Positions 35,961-42,124 of a DNA stretch of 42,124 nucleotides are shown here, piece after piece. The stretch comes from Mizugakiibacter sp. (lineage in GTDB: Bacteria > Pseudomonadota > Gammaproteobacteria > Xanthomonadales > Rhodanobacteraceae): NCBI GenBank assembly GCA_003233305.1, contig QILI01000050.1:1-42124 (forward strand). The letters are read 5' to 3'. Positions within the stretch are counted from its first letter, which is position 1. Every line of letters starts with the position of its first letter. The notes beneath the pieces were generated by a model. The model made no database searches, had not been told where the DNA came from, and saw only the letters and a program-made list of their open reading frames with translations. A program made the translations under genes and the position numbers.

Positions 35961-36967
35961 TGGAACAGGCCGACAAGCTGCTTGAAGTCACCGATCTCAA
36001 GGTCCACTTTACCCTGCCTGGAGGAGGCTGGTCGCGTAACAAGCAGATCCTGCGCGCGGTCGATGGAGTCAGCTTTTCGGTCGCCCCGGGCGATACGCTG
36101 GGTATCGTCGGTGAATCCGGATGCGGAAAATCTACCCTGGCCCGGGCCCTGTTGTGTTTGGTTCCGGTCACCTCGGGTTCGATCAAATTCAAGGGCCAGG
36201 AATTGACCACGCTGGATGACGCGGCCATGCGGGGGATTCGCCGCAATGCCCAGATCATCTTCCAGGATCCACTGGCATCACTGGATCCGCGGATGACGGT
36301 GGGTAACATCATTACCGAACCGATGCGCGCGCTGATGCCCGAACTGAGCCGAACTCAGCGGCACGAGCGGGTCCTGGCCATGATGCAGCAGGTCGGTTTG
36401 TTGCCTAGCCATATTAACCGCTACGCTCATGAATTCTCCGGTGGTCAGGCCCAACGTATTGGCATCGCCCGAGCGCTGGTGGTCGAGCCGGCACTGGTCG
36501 TTTGTGACGAGCCGGTCAGTTCCCTGGACGTATCGATCAAGTCCCAGGTCATCAACCTGTTGCAGAATCTGCAGGCCGAACGGGGCCTGACCTATCTGTT
36601 CATCGCTCACGATCTGACCAGTGTTCGACATATCGCTCAGCGGGTGGTGGTGCTGTATCTCGGCAGGGTGATGGAGGTTGCCGATCGCGATACCATTTAT
36701 CGCCAGCCCCGGCATCCCTACACCCAGATGTTGATCGCAGCCGTACCGATTCCCGACCCACGAGTGGCCAGAGAGCACAAGGTTTCGGCAGTCCGTGGCG
36801 AATTGCCTTCACCACTCAAGCCGCCTTCAGGTTGCGCATTTCGTACCCGTTGCCCATGGGCCATCGAACGTTGTGCTATGGAACGGCCGGAATTGCGCGT
36901 GATCGAAAATAGCCAGGTAGCTTGCCATCGCGCGGAAGAAAGCCTCGGCTCCAAGTTGAGTGGATAA
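35957..36967 (+). CDS. oppF: Oligopeptide ABC transporter ATP-binding protein OppF
   Basis: The partner ATPase, 336 residues from the ATG at 35957, which overlaps the oppD stop (ATGA); a second ATG is the next codon. Walker A is intact (GESGCGKST), with Q-loop IIFQDPLASLDPRMTVG, signature FSGGQAQRIGIARAL, Walker B LVVCDEPVSSLD, switch histidine FIAHDL and the C-terminal cysteine region CAFRTRCPWAIERC. Last gene of the opp operon. The S46 peptidase gene follows after a 260-base gap with a repeat. Confidence 0.95.
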   Translation: MMEQADKLLEVTDLKVHFTLPGGGWSRNKQILRAVDGVSFSVAPGDTLGIVGESGCGKSTLARALLCLVPVTSGSIKFKGQELTTLDDAAMRGIRRNAQIIFQDPLASLDPRMTVGNIITEPMRALMPELSRTQRHERVLAMMQQVGLLPSHINRYAHEFSGGQAQRIGIARALVVEPALVVCDEPVSSLDVSIKSQVINLLQNLQAERGLTYLFIAHDLTSVRHIAQRVVVLYLGRVMEVADRDTIYRQPRHPYTQMLIAAVPIPDPRVAREHKVSAVRGELPSPLKPPSGCAFRTRCPWAIERCAMERPELRVIENSQVACHRAEESLGSKLSG

Positions 36968-37025
36968 GTAAATTGATGCGGCTTGTCCATGGTCTGGGAC
37001 GCAGAGTGGTGCCAGCAGAGTAATT

Positions 37026-37133
37026 CCGTCATCCCGGGCGCAGACCCCCAGAATCCACGTACTGCGGCAGCGTCCTAGCAAGCCTCAACCGTGATCCGGG
37101 CCGGGCGGATTCCCGCCCGCACGGGAATGACCG
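37026..37133. repeat. Composite dRS3-like repeat, copy 3 (inverted pair)
   Basis: A left end (GTCATCCCGGGCGCAGACCC, 37028 onwards) and an inverted right end (ATTCCC-N8-GGGAAT, 37109-37128, then GACCG) face each other across about 60 bases. The right end fits the ATTCCC-N8-GGGAAT form known from Neisseria dRS3 repeats. The element lies between oppF and the peptidase gene. Confidence 0.55.
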
Positions 37134-37226
37134 CAATGAGGGTGGCGGCATACTTGTTACACGCTGTGGTTCGCAGCCGTGGCCGGCATAGCGCATAATT
37201 GCCGTTCACGGAAAGGGAGGTGAGGT

Positions 37227-39296
37227 ATGTTGCGTTTGCGTACACTGATGTTCGCTGCGGTGCTCATTGCGCCGGTAGCCATGGCCGGAGAGGGCATGTG
37301 GACCTTCAACAACTTGCCGGTCAAGACCTTGCAGCAAAAGTTCGATTTCACTCCGAGCAGCCAGTGGATATCCCATGTGCAGCTCGGGGCCTTACGTATT
37401 GCTGGAGGCTGCTCGGCCTCGTTCGTCTCGGCCAATGGTCTGGTGATGACCAATCACCACTGTGCTAATTCTTGCCTGGTAGAGAATTCAACGGCGAAGC
37501 AGGATTTCATGACCGCAGGGTTCTTCGCCCACGATAAAAAACAGGAACTGCGCTGCCCGACCATGGAGTTGAACCAGCTGGAAAAGATCACCGACGTAAC
37601 CACCCGGGTCAATGCGGCGACGCTGGGTAAAAGTGGTGCGGCCTTTGTGAAGGCCCAGCGCGCTGAAATCAGTCGCATCGAGAATCAGTGTGCGGGCAAG
37701 CTGGCTAAGACCGTGCGCTGTCAGGTGGTAACGCTCTACCACGGTGGCCGCTACGCCTTATACCGATACAAGCGCTACCAGGATGTTCGGCTGGTGTTTG
37801 CGCCGGAACAGTCGATTGCTTTTTTTGGGGGTGATCCGGATAATTTCAATTTCCCCCGTTATGACCTGGATGTGACCTTCCTGCGGGCTTACGAGCATGG
37901 CAAGCCGGCCCATACCCCCAACTATCTGCCCTTCAATGTACATGGTCCCAAGGCTGGTGAACTGGTCTTCGTAGTGGGCAATCCCGGTTCGACTCAGCGC
38001 AATTACACGGTGGCCCAGCTCAAGTCACTGCGTAACGTCCAGTTGATTCCATTGTTCGGGTATTTGTCCGAATTGCGCGGGGTTCTCTGGGAATACAGTC
38101 GCCAGGGTAGCGAGCAGGCTCGCCAGGCCCAGGATGAATTATTTGGTATCGACAATACCCTGAAGGCCTTCAAGGGGCGTATCCAGACCCTGAATGATCC
38201 AGCTTTGTATGTAGCCAAGCACAGACAGCAGAGTGTTTTGCGGGATTGGGTCGCCGCCACACCGTCGCGCCAGGCCAAGTATGGCGGGGCATGGCAGAAG
38301 ATATCTGCGGCTGAACAGGTCTATGCGGGTCTCGCCACGCGCTATGGCATGGTCGTGGGGGGGATGGGTTTCGATTCGCATCTGTTCGGCATTGCCAGAA
38401 CTCTGGTGCAGGCCGCCGTGCAGCGGGCCAAGCCCAATAGCGAGCGGTTGCCGGCATTCCGCGATACCAATTTGCCCGCAGTAGAACAATCGCTGTTTTC
38501 CAGTGCACCTATCTATTCAAAGTTCGAGGAAACCAAGCTGGCCTGGTCACTGGAGAAGTTTCGCCAAGCCTTGGGTGCTGACAGTCCGTTGGTAGCCAAA
38601 GTCCTCGGCAAGCAGTCACCGTCCGAGTTGGCCGAGGCGCTGAGCAAGGGTACCGGCTTGGCTTCGGTTGCGCAGCGCAAAGCCCTCTGGAAAGGGGGTC
38701 TCAAGGCCATTGAGGCATCGAAGGATCCGATGATCCGACTGGCCTTACGACTTGAACCGGCGGTGCGCATCTTGCGCAAGCAGTACGAGGCCCAGGTCCA
38801 GGCCCCTATCCGTCAGGCTAGTGAGCTGCTTGCCAAGGCTCGCTTTGCCCGCTATGGCACCTCCATCTATCCGGATGCCACCTTCACCCTGCGCTTGTCG
38901 TACGGAACGGTGAAGGGTTGGAACGAGCACGGCCAAGCGGTACCGCCCTTCACCCATTTTGCCGGTTTGTATCGTCGCGCAACCGGTAGTGCTCCATTCA
39001 AGCTGCCGGCATCCTGGATCAAGGCTAAGCCCGCTTTGAACCTGCAAACGCCCTTCGATTTCGTCACCACCAACGATATCATTGGCGGTAATTCGGGCAG
39101 TCCGGTTATCAATCGACAGGGCCAGATTGTGGGCCTGATTTTTGATGGCAACATTCATTCTCTGGGCGGTGGGTACTGGTATGACGCCCGCTTGAATCGC
39201 GCGGTGGCGGTTGATTCCGCCGCGCTGATCGAAGCGATTCGTAAGGTTTATCATGACCCACGACTGGCCAACGAACTGCTTCACGGCAAGCAATAA
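37227..39296 (+). CDS. S46 family dipeptidyl-peptidase (DPP7-like)
   Basis: A secreted serine peptidase that removes dipeptides from peptide N termini. The 689-residue product has a signal peptide (LMFAAVLIAPVAMA). The catalytic histidine region is GLVMTNHHC (about residues 71-79) and the nucleophile is in GGNSGSPVIN (S623). Eighteen residues later the sequence reads IFDGN. In the known S46 enzymes a glycine at this position marks DPP7-type preference for hydrophobic residues, whereas DPP11 has arginine. The dipeptides would be taken up by transporters such as the Opp system encoded just upstream. A GGGAGG ribosome binding site lies close to the ATG. Confidence 0.93.
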   Translation: MLRLRTLMFAAVLIAPVAMAGEGMWTFNNLPVKTLQQKFDFTPSSQWISHVQLGALRIAGGCSASFVSANGLVMTNHHCANSCLVENSTAKQDFMTAGFFAHDKKQELRCPTMELNQLEKITDVTTRVNAATLGKSGAAFVKAQRAEISRIENQCAGKLAKTVRCQVVTLYHGGRYALYRYKRYQDVRLVFAPEQSIAFFGGDPDNFNFPRYDLDVTFLRAYEHGKPAHTPNYLPFNVHGPKAGELVFVVGNPGSTQRNYTVAQLKSLRNVQLIPLFGYLSELRGVLWEYSRQGSEQARQAQDELFGIDNTLKAFKGRIQTLNDPALYVAKHRQQSVLRDWVAATPSRQAKYGGAWQKISAAEQVYAGLATRYGMVVGGMGFDSHLFGIARTLVQAAVQRAKPNSERLPAFRDTNLPAVEQSLFSSAPIYSKFEETKLAWSLEKFRQALGADSPLVAKVLGKQSPSELAEALSKGTGLASVAQRKALWKGGLKAIEASKDPMIRLALRLEPAVRILRKQYEAQVQAPIRQASELLAKARFARYGTSIYPDATFTLRLSYGTVKGWNEHGQAVPPFTHFAGLYRRATGSAPFKLPASWIKAKPALNLQTPFDFVTTNDIIGGNSGSPVINRQGQIVGLIFDGNIHSLGGGYWYDARLNRAVAVDSAALIEAIRKVYHDPRLANELLHGKQ

Positions 39297-39304
39297 ACGA
39301 GTTG

Positions 39305-39337
39305 GGCAGGCGCGACGGCGAGACTGTCGCGCCTGCC
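39305..39337 (+). terminator. Strong hairpin after the S46 peptidase gene
   Basis: A perfect 12-bp GC-rich stem (GGCAGGCGCGAC / GTCGCGCCTGCC) with a nine-base loop begins eight bases after the stop codon. There is no T-run, so it may be an unusual terminator or an mRNA 3' end stabiliser. It separates the convergent peptidase and EamA genes. Confidence 0.65.
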
Positions 39338-39390
39338 TGAGTGGGTCCCGCCATCGCCGGCCATGGCAGGGGGCCCCAGCCAGCCTTCTC

Positions 39391-39414
39391 CGGTCATTCC
39401 CACGCGGGTCGTAG
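39391..39414 (+). repeat. dRS3-like intergenic repeat, copy 4 (partial)
   Basis: CGGTCATTCCCACGCGGGTC resembles the inner right end of copy 3 read in reverse. It is truncated. Confidence 0.4.
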
Positions 39415-39448
39415 GATGTGGTGAGGTACGAACCGCATCAATTGAGAC

Positions 39449-40336
39449 TCAGGATCTTGACGCTCGACGGGAACGTGACAACAGTGGCTGGGCAAATACC
39501 GCACCCAGAATCAGCATAACCCCGGCATAAAATTTCACATCCAGCTGGTGTTGCTCATGTAGAATCAGTATTGCCAAGACGATGGCATACACCGGCTCAA
39601 GATTGATGACCATCTGTACGCTGAAGGCGCTCAGGTGCCGCAACGCATCCAGCGACAGGGTGAAGGGCAACATGGTGCAGGCATAGGCCAGGATCAAAAG
39701 TAACAGGGCATCGTGCAGATCCGGCAGAGGTAAGGCAGCACCGCTGTGAGGAAGCCAGGGTGCAAGGAAACCGAGGAAGATCGCCCCAGCGCCAAGTTCG
39801 AGCCCGGTGATGGCCAGGGGGTCGGCATGCTGGACCAGACGTTTGTTGAGTGAGCCGAAAATTGCGACCAGCACCGCCGAGGTGATGCCCACCGCGACCC
39901 CCAGGCGCATACCGGAAGGCACGCCATCGACGACCAGGGCTACACCCGGGATCACGGTCAGGCCCAGCACCAGTTCACGCATATCGAAGCGCCGCCGCGC
40001 CAGCACCGGTTCAATAAAAGCCAGAAACACCGGCGCCAGCGCGATGCAGGTAGCGGCAACCGAAGCATTGGCCAGCTTGACCGCACTATAGAAGGTCAGC
40101 CAGTGTAGCGACACGATGATTCCGATTCCGGCATAGGCGGCCAGCAGACGCGGGGACATTGCGCGCAACGTGCGACGTACCCGACGCAGCGACAATAGCG
40201 TGGCACCAACCAGCAGCATCCGCCACCACACCAGAGGCAAGGCATTGAGGGTGATCAATTCACCAAGAATGGCGGTGAAACCCCACAGCAGCACGCTGAA
40301 GTGGATTTCTAGGCGGGCCTTGAGCATGGGTGGCAT
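39449..40336 (-). CDS. DMT superfamily transporter (EamA domain)
   Basis: A 295-residue inner-membrane protein with about ten helices in two EamA repeats. The first begins LEIHFSVLLWGFTAILGELITLNALPLVWWRMLL and the second near LGVAVGITSAVLVAIFGSLNKRL. The repeat ends with ALRHLSAFSVQMVINLEPVYAIVLAILILHE, the conserved P-[VL] region of the family. Such proteins export or import small metabolites; the substrate is unknown. It is convergent with the peptidase gene. Downstream of its start lies a transposon remnant region. Confidence 0.88.
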   Translation of the reverse strand: MPPMLKARLEIHFSVLLWGFTAILGELITLNALPLVWWRMLLVGATLLSLRRVRRTLRAMSPRLLAAYAGIGIIVSLHWLTFYSAVKLANASVAATCIALAPVFLAFIEPVLARRRFDMRELVLGLTVIPGVALVVDGVPSGMRLGVAVGITSAVLVAIFGSLNKRLVQHADPLAITGLELGAGAIFLGFLAPWLPHSGAALPLPDLHDALLLLILAYACTMLPFTLSLDALRHLSAFSVQMVINLEPVYAIVLAILILHEQHQLDVKFYAGVMLILGAVFAQPLLSRSRRASRS

Positions 40337-40374
40337 GAGGAAAGCTTATATTGCCGACAGTGCAGAGTTCATGT

Positions 40375-40756
40375 CTAGTTGCGCAGCAGGGCCTTTCTGG
40401 TGATACGACTGACCGTTGCATAGTGCAAGCCGAAATGCTCACCAATGTCCTTCAGGGTGTACGCCGTACTTGCATAGGCCGCCGCGATGGCGGTTGAATG
40501 CCTGGGTGTCGATCCCGTTGACTTCGTGCATACCACAACATAGCGCTGGTTACAGTGTCTCGATCAGCGGGGGTAGTGATTGTCCATCAGGCAATACGTG
40601 TCACAGACGCCACTCGAAGCGTTCGCTCACGCGTGACAGATTGGCAAGAAACGTCTGCCGGCCCAGATCATCCGGAAAGATCGCTTTATGCGCATTACCA
40701 CGGGCTGTCACGTAGTACAGCGTGCCGGCCAATTCGATACGAAATGGGCGAGACAT
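40375..40756 (-). pseudogene. Decayed REP-associated tyrosine (RAYT, HUH-type) transposase
   Basis: Read on the minus strand, a start MSRPFRIELAGTLYYVTARG continues NAHKAIFPDD, then LGRQTFLANLSRVSERFEW, the usual N terminus of RAYT proteins. A shift leads to CDTYCLMDNHY (the family's CLMDNHYH region, one base off), and then, in another frame, PLIETL and GMHEVNGIDTQAFNRHRGG. After a deletion, YTLKDIGEHFGLHYATVSRI ends at a TAG at 40375. The order is that of an intact RAYT, but frames are broken and about a third of the gene is missing. No REP hairpins were identified next to it. Confidence 0.75.
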
Positions 40757-41377
40757 GGGCATTAGGCTACATTGCTTGTCGGGATGTTACAATACGAAAC
40801 TGGCCCCATTCTTCGCAAACCGGTTACCACGTTATCGAGGTGTTGGTTAAGTTTCTCCAACCGGTCCAGGCTGGTCAGGGGCGCTGCTTAGAGCGACCGT
40901 GCTCATCATGAAACGACTCCATCAGCTGCACATAGCGACACGGACCGGACGGGGTAACCTTGATGTATATGCCAGTGCTATATAGGCATACAAAACATGA
41001 TCAACAATAACCATTGAATAATAAACGTGCTACTACGTTGGTTTTCAGAAAATCGTTGGTAAGGTAGTGTTTCTATTGAACGACAATCTGAAAAAACACC
41101 CCATTTTCCCAATAACTGTCGAACTTCGGGGAGCTCGATGACATCGAGCCGTCAGCAGGATGATACGCTGCTGTCGCAGCATCTCGACCAGCACTTCGGC
41201 GAGCACAATGCCCCGATCAGGTTGCTGGGCCAGTTCAGCGAGTTGGTGGATGCAGCGCTGGTAGTCGGCGATGGCGAACAGCGTCAGGTCCCCTATAGTT
41301 CAACCGGACATTCATAGCGAGATACCAAACTCAAAATTACCATGGCATCATTTCAATATTCGTTGTATAGTCAAAAT
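40757..41377. other. Transposon-remnant and promoter region upstream of arsR
   Basis: About 620 bases with no intact gene. 40757-41100 is AT-rich and shows nothing I can assign. 41125-41290 holds a Tn3-type transposase scrap on the minus strand, listed separately. The end carries the arsR promoter. Confidence 0.45.
41125..41290 (-). pseudogene. Fragment of a Tn3-family transposase (TnpA)
   Basis: On the minus strand an open stretch reads LFAIADYQRCIHQLAELAQQ, then PDRGIVLAEVLVEMLRQQRI and ILLTA. After a one-base shift it continues DVIEL. This resembles the N-terminal region of Tn3-family transposases (LA..LA.QPD.G..LA..LVE.LR.QRI.LP...VIER). A stop precedes it and no other part of the gene is present. 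No terminal inverted repeats or resolvase were found. Confidence 0.4.
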
Positions 41378-41378
41378 A
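41366..41378 (+). promoter_or_regulatory. Candidate -10 element for arsR, possibly leaderless
   Basis: TATAGT at 41366-41371 is a fair -10 sequence. Seven bases later is the ATG at 41378, where transcription would start if the element is used. No ribosome binding site precedes the ATG, which fits a leaderless message. The -35 is poor. ArsR probably binds the AT-rich stretch here. Confidence 0.3.
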
Positions 41379-41752
41379 TGAAGAAGGAGACAGCAACCTT
41401 AATATTTGAATCCCTCTCATCGAGCACGCGGCTGGATGTGTATCGACTACTGGTCAAGAAAGGATCAGAAGGGATGGTTGCCGGCGAGATCGCTATAACG
41501 CTCGACGTACCTCCGTCCAATCTCTCATTCCACTTGAAGACGCTGACACAAGCCCGCCTGCTCACCGTGGAGCAAGAGGGCCGCTTTCAACGCTATCGAG
41601 CCAATATCCCGCTGATGCTCGACCTGATCGCCTACCTGACCGAAGAGTGCTGCGCCGGTCATCCCGAACAGTGTGTGAACCTTCGAACCGCGTCGCCGTG
41701 TTCGGAGAGCGTACTTCCTTCCCCTGCTTCAACAAGAGAACTCACATCGTGA
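41378..41752 (+). CDS. arsR: ArsR family arsenic-responsive repressor
   Basis: A 124-residue winged-helix repressor from the ATG at 41378 (another in-frame ATG at 41342 adds 12 residues). The DNA-binding part reads IFESLSSSTRLDVYRLLVKK and ITLDVPPSNLSFHLKTLTQARLLTVEQEGRF. A C-terminal cysteine group (EECCAGHPEQC; C91, C92, C99) follows a helix. It resembles the C-terminal As(III)-binding cysteine triad of Acidithiobacillus-type ArsR rather than the ELCVC site of E. coli plasmid ArsR. Its stop overlaps the arsC start by four bases (GTGA). It would repress the ars genes until arsenite binds. Confidence 0.92.
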   Translation: MKKETATLIFESLSSSTRLDVYRLLVKKGSEGMVAGEIAITLDVPPSNLSFHLKTLTQARLLTVEQEGRFQRYRANIPLMLDLIAYLTEECCAGHPEQCVNLRTASPCSESVLPSPASTRELTS

Positions 41753-42124
41753 ATATCCTGTTTTTATGCACTGGCAACTCCTGCCGTTCGATCTTGGCCG
41801 AAGCCACGTTTAACGCCTTGGCCTCGATCGGTTGGCACGCTATGAGTGCCGGCAGCCAGCCGACCGGACAGGTGCATTCACGCTCGCTGACCTTGCTGGA
41901 GCGCGAAGGCATTCCCACTGAGGGGCTGTCCAGCAAATCCTGGGATAATCTGCCGGAAACGCCGGATATTGTGATCACCGTCTGCGCCAGTGCTGCCGGT
42001 GAGACCTGCCCGGCTTACCTTGGCCCGGCGCTGCGCGCACACTGGGGCGTCGAGGATCCCGCCAAAGCAACCGGATCCGAAGATGAAATCAATGCAGCAT
42101 TCGAGCAGGCCTACCGCATCTTGC
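41749..42124 (+). CDS. arsC: Arsenate reductase, low-molecular-weight phosphatase type, cut by window end
   Basis: The GTG at 41749 overlaps the arsR stop (GTGA); the frame runs off the end after 125 codons. The start MNILFLCTGNSCRSILAEA contains the phosphate-binding loop CTGNSCRS (C-x5-R-S) of LMW-PTPase-type arsenate reductases. Further on, ITVCASAAGETCPAYLG has the two redox cysteines expected in such enzymes, followed by ALRAHWGVEDPA, typical of this group. It reduces arsenate to arsenite using thioredoxin or a similar thiol donor. The arsenite exporter is presumably beyond the window. Confidence 0.94.
   Translation, partial: MNILFLCTGNSCRSILAEATFNALASIGWHAMSAGSQPTGQVHSRSLTLLEREGIPTEGLSSKSWDNLPETPDIVITVCASAAGETCPAYLGPALRAHWGVEDPAKATGSEDEINAAFEQAYRIL

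Noticed and set aside
40416-40911. Plus-strand ORFs across the RAYT remnant
   Set aside because: They are shadows of the minus-strand transposase remnant, whose family motifs are clear.
41125-41290. Plus-strand reading of the region as a small gene
   Set aside because: The minus-strand reading matches Tn3-type transposase sequence, while the plus-strand product has no recognisable features.

Overview
The window looks like a chromosomal stretch of a gammaproteobacterium with moderately high GC. Diagnostic genes are the bifunctional heptose kinase/adenylyltransferase hldE next to hldD (LPS core), RNase T, Zur, a PBP4-type dacB, a full pst-phoU operon and GltX. A TPR-sulfotransferase, an S46 dipeptidyl-peptidase, a hut pair using formiminoglutamate deiminase and a bTHX ribosomal protein would fit a lineage near Xanthomonadales. 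I cannot place it below class from the sequence alone. No rRNA, tRNA or CRISPR array was seen.

Layout. 1-6.5 kb: a tightly overlapping plus-strand operon with a GldA-like ABC ATPase (cut by the window edge), an ABC-2 permease, a GldG-like auxiliary protein, a DUF4340-like protein, a possible 68-aa ORF, an AlkA-type DNA glycosylase and a TPR-sulfotransferase. 6.6-8.1 kb: a thioredoxin-NHL fusion (minus). 8.4-10.9 kb: hldE-hldD. 11.1-15.8 kb: pstSCAB-phoU (minus). 15.9-17.8 kb: RNase T (minus) and a porin (plus) with a clear terminator. 17.8-20.8 kb: nth (minus) and dacB (plus). 20.8-24.0 kb: hutF (minus), a decayed ClC channel gene and hutI (plus). 24.0-25.4 kb: two diverged MITE-like repeats flanking a 46-codon ribosomal protein THX gene (minus) and a cold-shock gene. 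25.4-28.9 kb: a PatB/MalY aminotransferase, Zur, a small membrane protein and gltX. 29.3-31.1 kb: a two-domain protein of unknown function and a rhomboid protease. 31.4-39.3 kb: oppABCDF followed by a secreted S46 dipeptidyl-peptidase, which together form a peptide-utilisation locus. 39.4-42.1 kb: an EamA transporter, a transposon graveyard (decayed RAYT transposase and a Tn3-type transposase scrap) and the start of an ars operon (arsR, arsC cut by the window end).

Most of the window is conserved housekeeping and transport. The less ordinary parts are the unknown two-domain protein at 29.3 kb, a P-loop substitution in OppD, the decayed ClC gene still coupled to hutI, two families of intergenic repeats, and several genes and remnants hidden in apparent gaps. 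I found no convincing new defence or mobile system.
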